52,917 nt of DNA, from positions 1 to 52,917 of the forward strand of contig JAHITV010000006.1 of assembly GCA_018817315.1 (NCBI GenBank), written 5' to 3'. The position numbers and the translations under genes are program-made. Shown one piece after another: positions 21,396 through 30,596 of this stretch (positions within the stretch are counted from its first letter, which is position 1; every line of letters begins with the position of its first letter). This stretch comes from Patescibacteria group bacterium (GTDB lineage Bacteria > Patescibacteriota > Patescibacteriia > UBA1558 > UBA10009). The notes under the pieces are model-generated. The model was not told where the DNA came from, ran no database searches, and saw only the letters and a list, made by a program, of their open reading frames with translations.

Positions 21396-23150
21396 TTACA
21401 GTTCATTTTTTCGTTCAGTGATTAACTTTTTTGATTTATTAATAAAGTCAGTGAGTTTTACTTCCCAAAGTTTTTTTTGGCCGCGGATACGGACAGCTAA
21501 ATTATCAGATTTCATTTCCTTATCGCCAATAACTAAAAGATAAGGAATTTTTTCTTTAATTGATTTTCTGATTTTATTGCCTACTGTTTCGTTTTGGCAA
21601 TCAATTTCAACTCTGATATTTTCTCGTTGGAATTTTTCTGCCAATTCTTCGCAGTATTTTAGATGAGCTGATCCCACGGAAATAATTTTAACTTGTACGG
21701 GGGCAAGCCACAAAGGGAAATTGCCGCCAAAATGTTCTATTAATATGCCGATAAATCTTTCCAAAGAACCAAAGGGCGCGCGGTGAATAATTACTGGTCT
21801 TTTTTCTTTACCTTTGTTATCAATATAAGTTAAATTAAATCTTTGCGGTAAATTAAAATCTAACTGTACAGTGCCGAGCTGCCATTCCCTGTCCAGCACA
21901 TCTTTGACCATAAAATCCATTTTAGGTCCGTAAAAAGCCGCATCACCTTTTTCAATGGTATAGTCAAATTTATCTTTAAGAGTTTTAATGATTATTTTTT
22001 CAGCTTTTTCCCAAATTTTATCATCACCAACATGTTTTTTACTTGCAGGATCATGAGTGCCGATTCTTACCCAGTAGTTTTTAAAATCTAAAACCTTAAA
22101 GATCGCCAGGACTAAATCAACAACGCCTAAAAATTCTTTTTCAATCTGTTGTTCAGTGGCAAAAATATGAGCGTCGTCAATGGTAAAGCCCCTAACTCTA
22201 ATTAGACCGTTTAACTCACCGGATTTTTCATAGCGGTAAACCATGCCGCATTCTGCCAGTTTAATCGGCAGTTCTTTATAACTGTGTTTTTCAGCTTGAT
22301 AAATGGTGATATGATGAGGACAGTTCATGGGTTTTAAAAGAAATTTCTCATTATCAATTTTAAACGGCGGATACTGACTGTCTTTATAATAAGGATAATG
22401 ACCGGAAGTTTTATATAATTCCAGTTTACCAATGTGAGGCGTGGTCACATATTGATAGCCGCGCTTAATTTGTTCTTCTTGGAGATAGTTCATTAATTCG
22501 TTTCTGATAATTGTTCCTTTAGGCAAAAAAAGCGGTAAGCCATTGCCAACCAGCGGATCAATAATAAACAGTTGAAGATCTTTGCCAAGCTTGCGATGAT
22601 CTCTTTCTTCTGCTTCTTTAATCATTTTTAAATAATGATCAAGTTGTTTTTTGGTAGTAAAAGCCACGCCGTAAATGCGAGTGAGCATTTTGTTTTTTTC
22701 ATCACCCCGCCAATAAGCGCCTGCTACTTTGGTTAATTTAAAAGTTTGTGGATTAATTTCCGCAGTTGATTTAACATGGGGTCCTGCACAAAGATCTATA
22801 AAGTCAGCGGATTGGTAAAAAGTAATTTTTTTAGCCAGCTCATTAAGAAGTTCTTTTTTATAAGGACCTTTGATATTTTTTAGCGCTTCCTTTTTAGAAA
22901 CTTCAGATTTTTTAAATTCAATTTTTCGTTTAATTAGCTTTTTCATTTCCTGTTCAATTTTCGGCAGATCTTCATCGGATATTTTTTGATCTTTGGGTAA
23001 ATCAAAATCATAGTAAAAACCATTTTCAATTGTCGGGCCAATAGCTAAATGAGTTTTAGGAAATTTTTTCAAAACAGCCGTGGCCATTAAATGGGAAAGG
23101 GAATGACGGATCTTGTTAAGTTGGTTTTCTTGATTGGTAACTTTTTTCAT
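21396..23150 (-). CDS. thrS: Threonyl-tRNA synthetase lacking the TGS domain
   Basis: This is a 584-aa class II synthetase. The N-terminal TGS domain (about 60 aa) of standard ThrRS is absent; the protein starts almost directly at the editing domain (IRHSLSHLMATAVLKKF, the HxxxH motif at about 16-20, later DLCAGPH). Catalytic motif 2 (YRYEKSGELNGLIRVRGF) and motif 3 (HRAPFGSLERFIGILIEH) are intact, followed by the anticodon-binding domain. It charges tRNA(Thr) and clears Ser-tRNA(Thr). Expression is probably controlled by the T-box leader ending about 225 nt upstream. The C-terminus SKKLITERKNEL has a duplicate at 19936-19974. Confidence 0.96.
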   Translation of the reverse strand: MKKVTNQENQLNKIRHSLSHLMATAVLKKFPKTHLAIGPTIENGFYYDFDLPKDQKISDEDLPKIEQEMKKLIKRKIEFKKSEVSKKEALKNIKGPYKKELLNELAKKITFYQSADFIDLCAGPHVKSTAEINPQTFKLTKVAGAYWRGDEKNKMLTRIYGVAFTTKKQLDHYLKMIKEAEERDHRKLGKDLQLFIIDPLVGNGLPLFLPKGTIIRNELMNYLQEEQIKRGYQYVTTPHIGKLELYKTSGHYPYYKDSQYPPFKIDNEKFLLKPMNCPHHITIYQAEKHSYKELPIKLAECGMVYRYEKSGELNGLIRVRGFTIDDAHIFATEQQIEKEFLGVVDLVLAIFKVLDFKNYWVRIGTHDPASKKHVGDDKIWEKAEKIIIKTLKDKFDYTIEKGDAAFYGPKMDFMVKDVLDREWQLGTVQLDFNLPQRFNLTYIDNKGKEKRPVIIHRAPFGSLERFIGILIEHFGGNFPLWLAPVQVKIISVGSAHLKYCEELAEKFQRENIRVEIDCQNETVGNKIRKSIKEKIPYLLVIGDKEMKSDNLAVRIRGQKKLWEVKLTDFINKSKKLITERKNEL

Positions 23151-23195
23151 ATAAATTTATTAATTAATAATAATTTTAGTTTAGTAGAATAAATT

Positions 23196-23325
23196 CTAAT
23201 TTCTAATTTCTAAATCCTAAACAAATTCAAATTCCAAAATTTAAATGTTAAAAACGATTTTAGATTTTTGGCCATTTAGATTTTGATATTGTTTAAAGTT
23301 TCGGATTTAGTATTTAGGATTTTTG
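23196..23325. repeat. Dispersed fold-back repeat, family B, between T-box and thrS
   Basis: TAATTTCTAAATCCTAAACAAATTC-type sequence (the core is CTAAATCCTAAAC) on the left is mirrored on the right by TTTAGTATTTAGGATTTT, giving a long AT-rich imperfect hairpin of about 130 bp. Related pieces are at 4895-4996, 12640-12661 and 31031-31110. Confidence 0.6.
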
Positions 23326-23375
23326 GATAAAAATCTTCATTCTTTATGATTTTACCAAAAATTTCCTTTGATAAA

Positions 23376-23605
23376 AAAACCAAGACAAATAGTCTTGGGG
23401 TCCCTCGACTTACCCCTACTCGGGGTTGCTCGGGACGGTTCCACCCAATTTTCCTTCGTTGCGCTCATGACAAGTCACTTTACACAACCAAAGACACTTA
23501 ATTATATCTTGAAACTTAGCGGTTGATGACCAACCCTCTTTCGCTAAAGCTTCAGAGGGCAAGTAGTTGGTAGCTACTCCAATCGTTCCAGTTAATTAAT
23601 TATAT
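23376..23605 (-). promoter_or_regulatory. T-box riboswitch leader of thrS
   Basis: Read on the minus strand, this leader contains the T-box core TTGGGTGGAACCG (about 23439-23451), whose UGGA would pair with a UCCA tRNA 3' end. Next comes a GTCCC...GGGAC pairing with a CCCCGAGTAGGGG hairpin inside, then an intrinsic terminator CCAAGAC-TATTT-GTCTTGG plus seven T (about 23374-23392). Upstream stems include CCCTCT/AGAGGG and GGTTG/CAACC. A threonine ACC codon sits in a GTAG-ctACCaa-CTAC loop near 23568-23576 and is the best specifier candidate. Uncharged tRNA(Thr) would favour antitermination and thrS expression. Confidence 0.82.
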
Positions 23606-23607
23606 AA

Positions 23608-23658
23608 TAAATAGTTTAAAAGAGTAAACTTGACAAAATAGGTAATATATGATATTTT
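23608..23658. promoter_or_regulatory. Divergent promoters sharing one -35 site (thrS leader and gene 23897)
   Basis: On the plus strand TTGACA (23630-23635) with TATTTT (23653-23658) at 17 bp. On the minus strand TTGTCA (23631-23636) with TATTTA (23608-23613), also at 17 bp. The two -35 boxes coincide on the near-palindrome TTGACAA, so RNA polymerase could occupy only one promoter at a time. Confidence 0.6.
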
Positions 23659-23663
23659 AAAAT

Positions 23664-23888
23664 CTTCTTTGGATCGTCCTAAAGAAGTGCGCAGGAGCGT
23701 ATTAAACAGTCATGTTTAAAATCCCTAGGTTTTTAAACAAAACATTGCAGGAGCAATGGACTGTGGAATGTTATCCCCATGACGAAGCGCAGGAGCGCTA
23801 GGGCATTGTAACTGTATTGTTTGGTCAGCAGTATGGTTGCCTTCTGGAGAAGGTTAGCAATGATTCCATTAGACCAAAATTTTGGAGG
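23664..23888 (+). promoter_or_regulatory. Leader with serial hairpins displaying NGGA loops before gene 23897
   Basis: Hairpins in order: CTTCTTT[GGATCGTCCT]AAAGAAG (23664-23687), TGCGC[AGGA]GCGTA (23688-23701), CATTGC[AGGA]GCAATG (23743-23758), AGCGC[AGGA]GCGCT (23786-23799) and CCTTC[TGGA]GAAGG (23840-23853). A CCAAAATTTTGG palindrome then abuts the GGAGG Shine-Dalgarno site (23884-23888). Repeated GGA in hairpin loops plus one at the SD is the architecture bound by CsrA/RsmA-type proteins. Anti-SD contact is an alternative. The regulator is unknown here. Confidence 0.6.
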
Positions 23889-23896
23889 ACGGAAAA

Positions 23897-24700
23897 TTGA
23901 AAAGGAAAAAATGTAGAGCAGAAGAGCTTTGGGACAAGCACTTTTTTAAATTTTTCTGGGCAACTTATTTTCTTGAAGATCAGCGAAAGGCCTTAGAACA
24001 AGCTCTTTTGAAACTTGTAGCTCTGGCTAGAAGTAAAAACCATCTTGAGACGCTCTATGAAGAAACATTTCGTGTTGATTGTCAGATCCCCCGTGATTTG
24101 TTCATTGAACTCAAGGGTATCTGGCAAGTAATTCAGGATGATGAAGAATCAAGAAGATGGTTGCTTCATCGTCATCTTCCTGACATTGGACTTGTTCGCT
24201 TCTATTGGGATTTTCTTGATGAAGGAAGAGCAAGTATTCGTCAGTTTGTTCCTCTTAGTGAGTGTGAGTATGTTTTTGGTAGGGTGGATGATAGTTCTCA
24301 TTTCAATATTAAATTGGAGGGTATTGATCGAGTTCTGGAAGGAGTAGAAGGTGTTGATTCTGTTCTGGGACTTAGATGCCTCCATTACTCTTCCGGAAGT
24401 ACTATCGCTGTAATAACCATGAACCATGATCAGCTCATTGAGAAACTAACTCATTTTTTAAAGGTGAAGTTGCCGGAATCTACCTTTATACCTGTGTTAG
24501 CTCATCTCGCTCATGGAGAGAGGCACCTCGCCCTTGATGTACCCAATTTCTGTTTCCAGTTAGGAAAATGGAGTAGTTGGGAAAAGCATGTAAGAGAAAA
24601 ATCTGGAAATCTTGTAGCAGACATCTTGCTTTTTCCTGTCCTTAAGGAACAATTGAAGAGAGCTGGTGTCCCAGTCAGGGAAATAAGCTTTCAACCGTAA
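23897..24700 (+). CDS. Hypothetical protein with a hairpin-rich leader, 267 aa
   Basis: I do not recognise this soluble protein. It starts at TTG 23897 (KRKKCRAEELW), because GGAGG lies 8 nt before it; a TTG 15 nt upstream overlaps the SD itself. The N-terminal third is helical (DKHFFKFFWATYFLEDQRKALEQALLKL), then mixed, with an E-G-V repetitive stretch (DRVLEGVEGVDSVLGLRCL, about 148-166). No signal peptide or membrane segment is seen. It has its own promoter, a leader of hairpins with NGGA loops and a strong terminator, so it is a self-contained unit. Its codon use is less AT-biased than that of thrS and dnaE next to it. Confidence 0.6.
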   Translation: MKRKKCRAEELWDKHFFKFFWATYFLEDQRKALEQALLKLVALARSKNHLETLYEETFRVDCQIPRDLFIELKGIWQVIQDDEESRRWLLHRHLPDIGLVRFYWDFLDEGRASIRQFVPLSECEYVFGRVDDSSHFNIKLEGIDRVLEGVEGVDSVLGLRCLHYSSGSTIAVITMNHDQLIEKLTHFLKVKLPESTFIPVLAHLAHGERHLALDVPNFCFQLGKWSSWEKHVREKSGNLVADILLFPVLKEQLKRAGVPVREISFQP

Positions 24701-24768
24701 TCCTTTTGCAAGGAGGACAAGGATTATAAAGCCGCCCAGTGCTAGATTGGCAAGGGGCGGTTTTCTTT
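24701..24768 (+). terminator. Terminator of gene 23897 with a preceding hairpin
   Basis: AATCCTT...AAGGATT forms a first 7-bp hairpin right after the stop. AGCCGCCC...GGGGCGGTT with TTTTCTTT (about 24729-24768) is the intrinsic terminator. A CCCTTCAGCAAGTTCAGGG repeat fragment follows. Confidence 0.7.
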
Positions 24769-24800
24769 ACCCTTCAGCAAGTTCAGGGCCTTCGGTCTAA

Positions 24801-25961
24801 TTACTTTTTAATCTCAATATTAATATTATCTTCTAAAGCTGGTAAATATTTAGTCCAAAATGGCAAATGCAGGCGTACTTCTCTGACATCGCTTAAATTC
24901 AGCAAATAATTTTCTGCCTGTTTTCTGCTTAAGCCCTTAAGCTTGTTTTTATCAATATTAATATTAGCTGCCAATAAGGTGTATTCGCCTTTGATTTGAG
25001 CCAGTAAATTTTCGCTGTTTTCTTCCAAGGGCGTTATTTTGTAAATAAAACTTTGCTGATCAATTTTAACCAGGGAATCAGCTTGCTGATAAACTTCCGG
25101 CAAATCAGCTAAAGCTTCTTGTTTTAATTCCTCTTCATTTAAAATCAGCGCTTTAACGCTTAAACTTAAGGAGACTTTAAAATTTTCTTTTTTACTGCCG
25201 GCTTTTTCACTGATAGAGTATTTTAATATTTCACTGGTTAAAAATTTTTCAAAGATAGTCTGGCCATTTTGTAAATCAGCAATCATTTTTTGCCTGGCTT
25301 TGGTCATTAATTCTTCTTTTAATTTGTCAGTGGCTTTGGCAATATCTTCTTCGGTGATTTTAAATTCAGTGTAACTGGCTCTGCTCATTGGCTGAAAACT
25401 TTCAGCATAAACGTATTGTCTGCGCCAGCTGGAAAGAGCCGGTAAAATAAATTTACTGGGACCGATTTCATAAGTGGATCCTTCTTGGTCAGCTTCTACT
25501 GTAACTTCTAATTTTCCTTTGGCAGGAACAGTCACAAATTCCGGTAGTCTAAAAATAAGTCCTTCGGGAGTTTGAAAGCGGGTGGTTGCTACTAAAGGTT
25601 GGCTTTGGGAATAATCATTATAAATTGTTAATTTGCCCGAAGCTTTGTTTTGGCTGACTTTGTTTTGGCTGGCAGAGAATTCTTGAGTTTCTTCCATTAC
25701 GGTTTCTTTTAAAAGCCCTGGAATTCTTTGAGAGACATTAAAGTTTGCTTCAGAGCTTCCTTGATCTGCTACCTGGACAATAAAACCGATCTTTTGTTCA
25801 GAATAAGCAGGTGTAATAATAATAACGGCTTGCGACAAGGTAAAATAAAGAATCAGCAACACTAAAATGGCCGCTAAAAAAGAAAAGATAATAATAATAT
25901 TGCGGTAACTTGGCTGAATTACCTGTGAAAGTCTGAATCTTTTGGAAGCTTTTGCTATCAT
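24801..25961 (-). CDS. Single-span membrane protein with a baseplate-J-like extracytoplasmic region
   Basis: This is a 386-aa protein with a cytoplasmic N-terminus, one membrane helix (IIIIFSFLAAILVLLILYF, about residues 23-41) and a large exterior part. Within it, ASGKLTIYNDYSQSQPLVATTRFQTPEGLIFRL (shown in outline; about 107-139) and STYEIGPSKFILP match the pattern of baseplate J/gp47-like proteins common in Patescibacteria. The C-terminal LSRKQAENYLLNLSDVREV...LPFWTKYLP motif is also typical of them. The exact role is unknown; a surface or secretion-linked structure is plausible. It lies 25 bp downstream of dnaE on the same strand, so the two are probably co-transcribed. Confidence 0.65.
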   Translation of the reverse strand: MIAKASKRFRLSQVIQPSYRNIIIIFSFLAAILVLLILYFTLSQAVIIITPAYSEQKIGFIVQVADQGSSEANFNVSQRIPGLLKETVMEETQEFSASQNKVSQNKASGKLTIYNDYSQSQPLVATTRFQTPEGLIFRLPEFVTVPAKGKLEVTVEADQEGSTYEIGPSKFILPALSSWRRQYVYAESFQPMSRASYTEFKITEEDIAKATDKLKEELMTKARQKMIADLQNGQTIFEKFLTSEILKYSISEKAGSKKENFKVSLSLSVKALILNEEELKQEALADLPEVYQQADSLVKIDQQSFIYKITPLEENSENLLAQIKGEYTLLAANINIDKNKLKGLSRKQAENYLLNLSDVREVRLHLPFWTKYLPALEDNINIEIKK

Positions 25962-25985
25962 ACTATTAGAATTATATTAAATTAA

Positions 25986-28900
25986 CTACCATTTGTCTAA
26001 TCTAACATTATCCGCTCCCAATAGATTGATAAGTTCATTTTGTAAATCACTGTTAACTTCTATTTGCTGTTTGGCTTTTATCTGTTTTTTGGGATGATTT
26101 TCTCCGATTTCTAAATAGAGGGATGAATTACCCGGATATTTATCCAGAATTTTTTTAAGTTCAGTAATTAACTGTTTGGCATTATCTTCAGGGATTATTA
26201 GTTTAATGGCGGGATTTCCCAAATTTTGTTCATTCAGTTTTTCCACGTGTTCGCATAATAATTTAGGAACATTATCTTTTTCTGATATTTTTCCATGAAT
26301 AACAACCAGTTGATCTTCCAGCCATAATTCTTTGGTAGTTTCTAAAATTTTGGGAAAAACCAAAACTTCAATACTGCCGCTGGGATCTTCTAAAGTAACA
26401 AACATCATTGGTTGACCATTGCGGGTGATAACTTTTTGGATTCTGCTGATAATGCCGGCTATCTTTACCAGCTGGTTAGCCGAGAATTTACCCAGTTGAT
26501 TGCAAGGAACAATATCAGCAGGCAGTAAATGCTTTACCTCATCAAGAGGATGTTCAGAAAGATAAACCCCTAAAAGTTCTCTTTCCCAAATTAGACGTTG
26601 TTGTTTGGTAGCTTCGGTTGTTTTTTCCAGTTTTAAAATAGGATTTTGTTCTATGGCAGAGTTAGCAAAAAGATTTTGCTGGTCTTTAGCGTCGTTTTGT
26701 CTTTTAGTAAATTTTAATAATTTATCTATATTATAAAGAAGTGTATTTCTTTCGCCGAACTTATCCAAAGCTCCGGCTTTAATTAAGCTTTCTAAAGATT
26801 TTTTATTTAAATCTTTGTCATTAATCTGCAGTAAAAAATTTTCTAAATTTTCAAAAGGCCCGCTTTCTTTTCGTTTATGAATAATCACCTTGGTTATATG
26901 TTCGCCAACATTTTTAATAGCTCCCAGACCAAAACGGATACGAGGTTTGTGTTTGGTCTCTTCACTAACAACCACGGTAAAGATAGTGTAGCTTTCATTA
27001 ATGTCAGGAGGTAAAACCTCTATGCCCATTTTTTCGCATTCATTTATTTCCAAGGCAATGCGGTCGGTGTTATCGTGGTCAGCAGTCAAGAGGGCTGCCA
27101 TAAATTGGGCAGGATAATTTGCTTTAAGAAAGGCGGTTTGATAAGAGATCATGGCGTAAGAAGCGGCATGGGCGCGGTTAAAGCCATAACGGGCAAAAGG
27201 TAAAACATATTCCCAAATTTGCTCGGCATTTTTTTGACTGACGCCGCTTTTAATCATGCCCTGAATGAATTTCTCCTGTTGTTTGACTAGAAGCGACATA
27301 ATTTTTTTACCCACGGCTTTACGTAAAATATCAGCTTCACCATAAGAAAAGCCAGCTAGATCGCGGGCAATTTGCATTACCTGTTCCTGATAAACAGCAA
27401 TGCCGTAAGTTTTTTCTAAAATTGGTTTTAGTTTAGGATGAAGATAAGTTATGGTTTTTTGCCCTTTTTTGCGGGCAATAAAATCAGGGATCAGTTCCAT
27501 AGGACCAGGGCGATAAAGAGAAATCATCACAATAATATCTTCCAGTTCAGCAGGTTTTAGTTGGACAAGATAACGTTTTATACCAGATGATTCTAACTGG
27601 AAAACGCCAACAGTTTCTCCGCGTCTTAATAATTCAAAAACTTTAGGGTCATCCAGGGGAAGATCATCAATATTAATGGTTTGGTTGGTGGTTTTTTCTA
27701 TTATTTCTAAAGCAGTTTCAATAATGGTTAGGTTTTTTAAACCTAAAAAGTCCATTTTTAAAAGTCCTAAGTCTTCAATAGGGTGTAGGGAATATTGAGA
27801 AACAATTGTTTTGTCATCTGTACTTGAATATTGCAAAGGGACATAGTTATCCAACGGTTGGGGAGTAATTAAAACACCGCAGGCATGAGTAGAAGCATGT
27901 CTGGCAACACCTTCAAGCTTTTTGGCAAAGTTAATCAGATTTTTAGCTTCGGGATCGTTTTGATAAATTTCTTTAAGTTCAGAAATATTATTTAAAGCTT
28001 CTTCTAAGCTGGCAAACATAGGAATCATCTTAGCTAATCGGTCACAATAACTGTAAGAAAGACCCAAAACTCGGCCTACATCTCTGACTGCGGCTCTGGC
28101 TGCCATAGTTCCAAAGGTAATAATTTGGGCGACATGGTCATGGCCGTATTTTTCAGCTACATAGTCAATCACTTCATTTCTTCTACTATCAGCAAAATCC
28201 AGGTCAATGTCCGGCATACTGATTCTTTCGGGATTAAGAAAACGTTCAAATAACAGTTCAAATTTCAGCGGGTCAATATTGGTTATATTTAAAAGATAGG
28301 AAACTAAACTGCCGGCGGCACTGCCTCTGCCTGGCCCGACTACAATGCCATTATCTTTAGCCCAGTTAACAAAATCTTGGACAATTAAAAAATAAGAGGC
28401 AAAACCGGTTTTTTTTATTATAGAAAGTTCATAATCTAAACGTTTTTTAATATCATCAGTAATATCATGGCCATAACGTTTAGTTAAACCTTTTTGGCAA
28501 AGTTCTTCCATGTATTTATTATCAACTTGTCCTGCCGGCATTTCAAAATGAGGCAAATGAATTTTTTCTAAGTCTATTTTTAAGTTACATTGATCAGCGA
28601 TTTTTAAACTGTTTTCCAAAGCTTCGGGGATATAGGAAAAACTGCTAGTCATTTTTTCCGGCGACATCAAGGAAGCGTCTATATTCATCATACTCATTCG
28701 TTCAGTATCAGTTTGCTTTTTTTTGATCTGTAAGCATAATAAGATATCCTGGGCTTCGGCATCTTCCGGATTTAAGTAATGAACATCATTAGTGGCTACC
28801 AGCGGCACCTTAAGTTTTTTAGAAAAGTTGATTAGTTGTTCATTAACTTTTGCCTGTTCAGGAATGTTAGAGTGGATTTGCAGTTCCAAATAAAAATTTT

Positions 28901-29399
28901 GTGGACCAAAAGTTTTTTGATATTTTAAAATCATTTCTTCGGCTTTTTCTAAATTTCCACTCATAATTGTTTTAGGAACTTCGCCTTTAAGGCAAGCAGT
29001 CAAGGCAATAAGACCTTCGTGATATTTTTCTAATAATTCCCAATCAGCTCTGGGTTTATAATAAAAACCTTCCAAGTAAGCTTTGGAAGTTATTTTTAAA
29101 ATGTTTTGGTAACCCTGTTCATTTTTAGCCAACAGGACTAAATGATATAAGTCATTGTTAATTTTTCCTTTTTTATCAAAACGACTGCCTTTAGCTAAAT
29201 ATATTTCTGTACCAATAATTGGTTTAATACCTGCCTTTTGACATTTTTGGTAAAACTCAATTACCCCATACATTGACCCATGATCAGTTAAAGCCAAAGC
29301 AGGCATGTTAAATTCCTTGGCTTTATCAACTAATTCATCAATTTTAGCCAGACCATCCAGCAGGGAATAGTGGCTATGGACATGAAGATGGACGAACAT
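25986..29399 (-). CDS. dnaE: DNA polymerase III subunit alpha
   Basis: This 1137-aa replicative polymerase of the DnaE1 type has, in order, a PHP domain starting [14 protein letters not shown] (residues 3-16; metal-type histidines kept), and the polymerase core with [12 protein letters not shown] (about 355) and the catalytic [12 protein letters not shown] (about 397). YRPGPME, a helix-hairpin-helix region and the OB-fold [21 protein letters not shown] near 985-1005 follow, then a short tail domain. Length is close to standard. It is transcribed with the baseplate-J-like gene downstream. No fused exonuclease is present. Confidence 0.97.
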   Translation of the reverse strand: MFVHLHVHSHYSLLDGLAKIDELVDKAKEFNMPALALTDHGSMYGVIEFYQKCQKAGIKPIIGTEIYLAKGSRFDKKGKINNDLYHLVLLAKNEQGYQNILKITSKAYLEGFYYKPRADWELLEKYHEGLIALTACLKGEVPKTIMSGNLEKAEEMILKYQKTFGPQNFYLELQIHSNIPEQAKVNEQLINFSKKLKVPLVATNDVHYLNPEDAEAQDILLCLQIKKKQTDTERMSMMNIDASLMSPEKMTSSFSYIPEALENSLKIADQCNLKIDLEKIHLPHFEMPAGQVDNKYMEELCQKGLTKRYGHDITDDIKKRLDYELSIIKKTGFASYFLIVQDFVNWAKDNGIVVGPGRGSAAGSLVSYLLNITNIDPLKFELLFERFLNPERISMPDIDLDFADSRRNEVIDYVAEKYGHDHVAQIITFGTMAARAAVRDVGRVLGLSYSYCDRLAKMIPMFASLEEALNNISELKEIYQNDPEAKNLINFAKKLEGVARHASTHACGVLITPQPLDNYVPLQYSSTDDKTIVSQYSLHPIEDLGLLKMDFLGLKNLTIIETALEIIEKTTNQTINIDDLPLDDPKVFELLRRGETVGVFQLESSGIKRYLVQLKPAELEDIIVMISLYRPGPMELIPDFIARKKGQKTITYLHPKLKPILEKTYGIAVYQEQVMQIARDLAGFSYGEADILRKAVGKKIMSLLVKQQEKFIQGMIKSGVSQKNAEQIWEYVLPFARYGFNRAHAASYAMISYQTAFLKANYPAQFMAALLTADHDNTDRIALEINECEKMGIEVLPPDINESYTIFTVVVSEETKHKPRIRFGLGAIKNVGEHITKVIIHKRKESGPFENLENFLLQINDKDLNKKSLESLIKAGALDKFGERNTLLYNIDKLLKFTKRQNDAKDQQNLFANSAIEQNPILKLEKTTEATKQQRLIWERELLGVYLSEHPLDEVKHLLPADIVPCNQLGKFSANQLVKIAGIISRIQKVITRNGQPMMFVTLEDPSGSIEVLVFPKILETTKELWLEDQLVVIHGKISEKDNVPKLLCEHVEKLNEQNLGNPAIKLIIPEDNAKQLITELKKILDKYPGNSSLYLEIGENHPKKQIKAKQQIEVNSDLQNELINLLGADNVRLDKW

Positions 29400-29406
29400 A
29401 GATTTA

Positions 29407-29497
29407 TGGGGGTATCAGTAATCAGTAACTAGTAACAAAGACAAAAATCCTTAATTACTGATTACCGATTACTGATTACCGATTACTGATTACCTAG
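29407..29497. repeat. Dispersed intergenic repeat, family A, longest copy
   Basis: The left part has CAGTAATCAGTAACTAGTAAC and the right part has three successive GATTACYGATTACT units, which are complementary to the left and tandem among themselves. It lies upstream of dnaE. Confidence 0.65.
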
Positions 29498-29564
29498 GTT
29501 TATATTTTAAAAGTTTTTTTGGTTTTGGTCAAAATTTGTAAAGAAGTTCAAAATTTTGGATTTA

Positions 29565-29593
29565 TTGATTTTTTAGTTTCAATATTTTATACT
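29565..29593 (+). promoter_or_regulatory. Promoter of gene 29638
   Basis: TTGATT (29565-29570), 17-bp spacer, TATACT (29588-29593). The start falls about 40 nt before the first ATG. Confidence 0.55.
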
Positions 29594-29637
29594 ATGAGTA
29601 TTCAAAATCTGATCTTTGAAAAAATTGGGAGATTTCC

Positions 29638-30384
29638 ATGAAAACCATTAGAAAATGGTTAAAGAAACTGCCCCGGATAAGACCACGGGAGATTTCCATG
29701 AAAACCATTAGGAGATGGTCTTGGAAATGGTTTTGGAGAGGGTTAAGGGGATTGTTCTGGATAAAACCAGAAAATGCCAGGAGACGAAAATGGGTCTTTG
29801 TATTATCTTGGTCAGTGACGATAATTAAGTTTTTTATCTTTTTTCAGTCAGTCCATTTTGTTATTGCTAAGTATTTGGACATCACTGCTATCCAACATGG
29901 TAATTCAGAATTAAGGCAGATTTTGTTTGACATCCCTCGTTTCTGTGAAGTTATCTGGCTCTTACTATGTTGTGTAACTTTGGTTCTGATTCTTACGAGC
30001 AAAAGAGTTGTCGAATCCAATCAGCTTACATCTCTGATTTTTGCTTTCATCGTAAGTTTTTGTGGAGGCTTGGTATGGGGATTGATACTGGGTTTTACGA
30101 TTATCTATCAACCATACAATTCAGCAGTCAATTCTTTTTGTGGTTTTGGTGTTGGCCCACTATGTTTTCTATTATTAGGTTTGTTTGCTTTTTGTCAAAA
30201 GCCTAATCTAACTTTTGCTTTGATTTCGGGCCATGTAGTAAGCATTAGTTTTATTCTGGCCATGGGCCTTATTTTAGGTCCAATCTATACCTTGGGAAAT
30301 TTTCTGACTATCGGCCTTTTCTTTGGCTTAATAGTCGGATTCAGGTATCTTGTGCTAAGGTCTTCTCTACCAACACAAGAATAA
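29638..30384 (+). CDS. Polytopic membrane protein with a duplicated translation start
   Basis: This is a 248-aa protein of unknown function with a very basic, tryptophan/arginine-rich N-terminus (MKTIRRWSWKWFWRGLRG) and about five to six membrane helices from residue 60 on. A 60-bp tandem duplication repeats the SD, the start codon and the first codons: GGGAGATTTCCATG occurs at 29627-29640 and again at 29687-29700. Translation could therefore begin at 29638 (248 aa) or 29698 (228 aa). The gene has its own promoter and terminator. The N-terminal positive charge predicts a cytoplasmic N-terminus. No transporter or enzyme family was recognised. Confidence 0.65.
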   Translation: MKTIRKWLKKLPRIRPREISMKTIRRWSWKWFWRGLRGLFWIKPENARRRKWVFVLSWSVTIIKFFIFFQSVHFVIAKYLDITAIQHGNSELRQILFDIPRFCEVIWLLLCCVTLVLILTSKRVVESNQLTSLIFAFIVSFCGGLVWGLILGFTIIYQPYNSAVNSFCGFGVGPLCFLLLGLFAFCQKPNLTFALISGHVVSISFILAMGLILGPIYTLGNFLTIGLFFGLIVGFRYLVLRSSLPTQE

Positions 30385-30413
30385 TTCACAAATCTCAACT
30401 GGATAACAGAGCG

Positions 30414-30445
30414 AGTCTGCTGGAAATTCTGGCAGGCTTTTTTTT
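30414..30445 (+). terminator. Terminator of gene 29638
   Basis: GTCTGC (30415-30420) pairs with GCAGGC (30432-30437), followed by eight T. A second hairpin, AACGCCTTCC/GGGAGCGTT (about 30450-30475), follows and could serve the other strand. Confidence 0.75.
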
Positions 30446-30508
30446 AAAAAACGCCTTCCTAGCAAGGGAGCGTTTTAATATTCAGAAATATTACCAGCCT
30501 TCGCAGAA

Positions 30509-30573
30509 TGCCACGGCCGCCGTGCCTGCCAAAGCTAAGCTCTGCTTTGCGGCGGGCAGGTAAACCCGTGGCA
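30509..30573. repeat. GC-rich fold-back repeat (family D)
   Basis: TGCCACGG (30509-30516) pairs with CCGTGGCA (30566-30573), and inside GCCTGCC pairs with GGGCAGG around an AAAGC...GCTTT tip. It is far more GC-rich than its surroundings. A shorter CCTGCCCGCCGGCAGG piece occurs near 43164. Confidence 0.6.
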
Positions 30574-30596
30574 TCTTCACTAAAATATTCTATATC

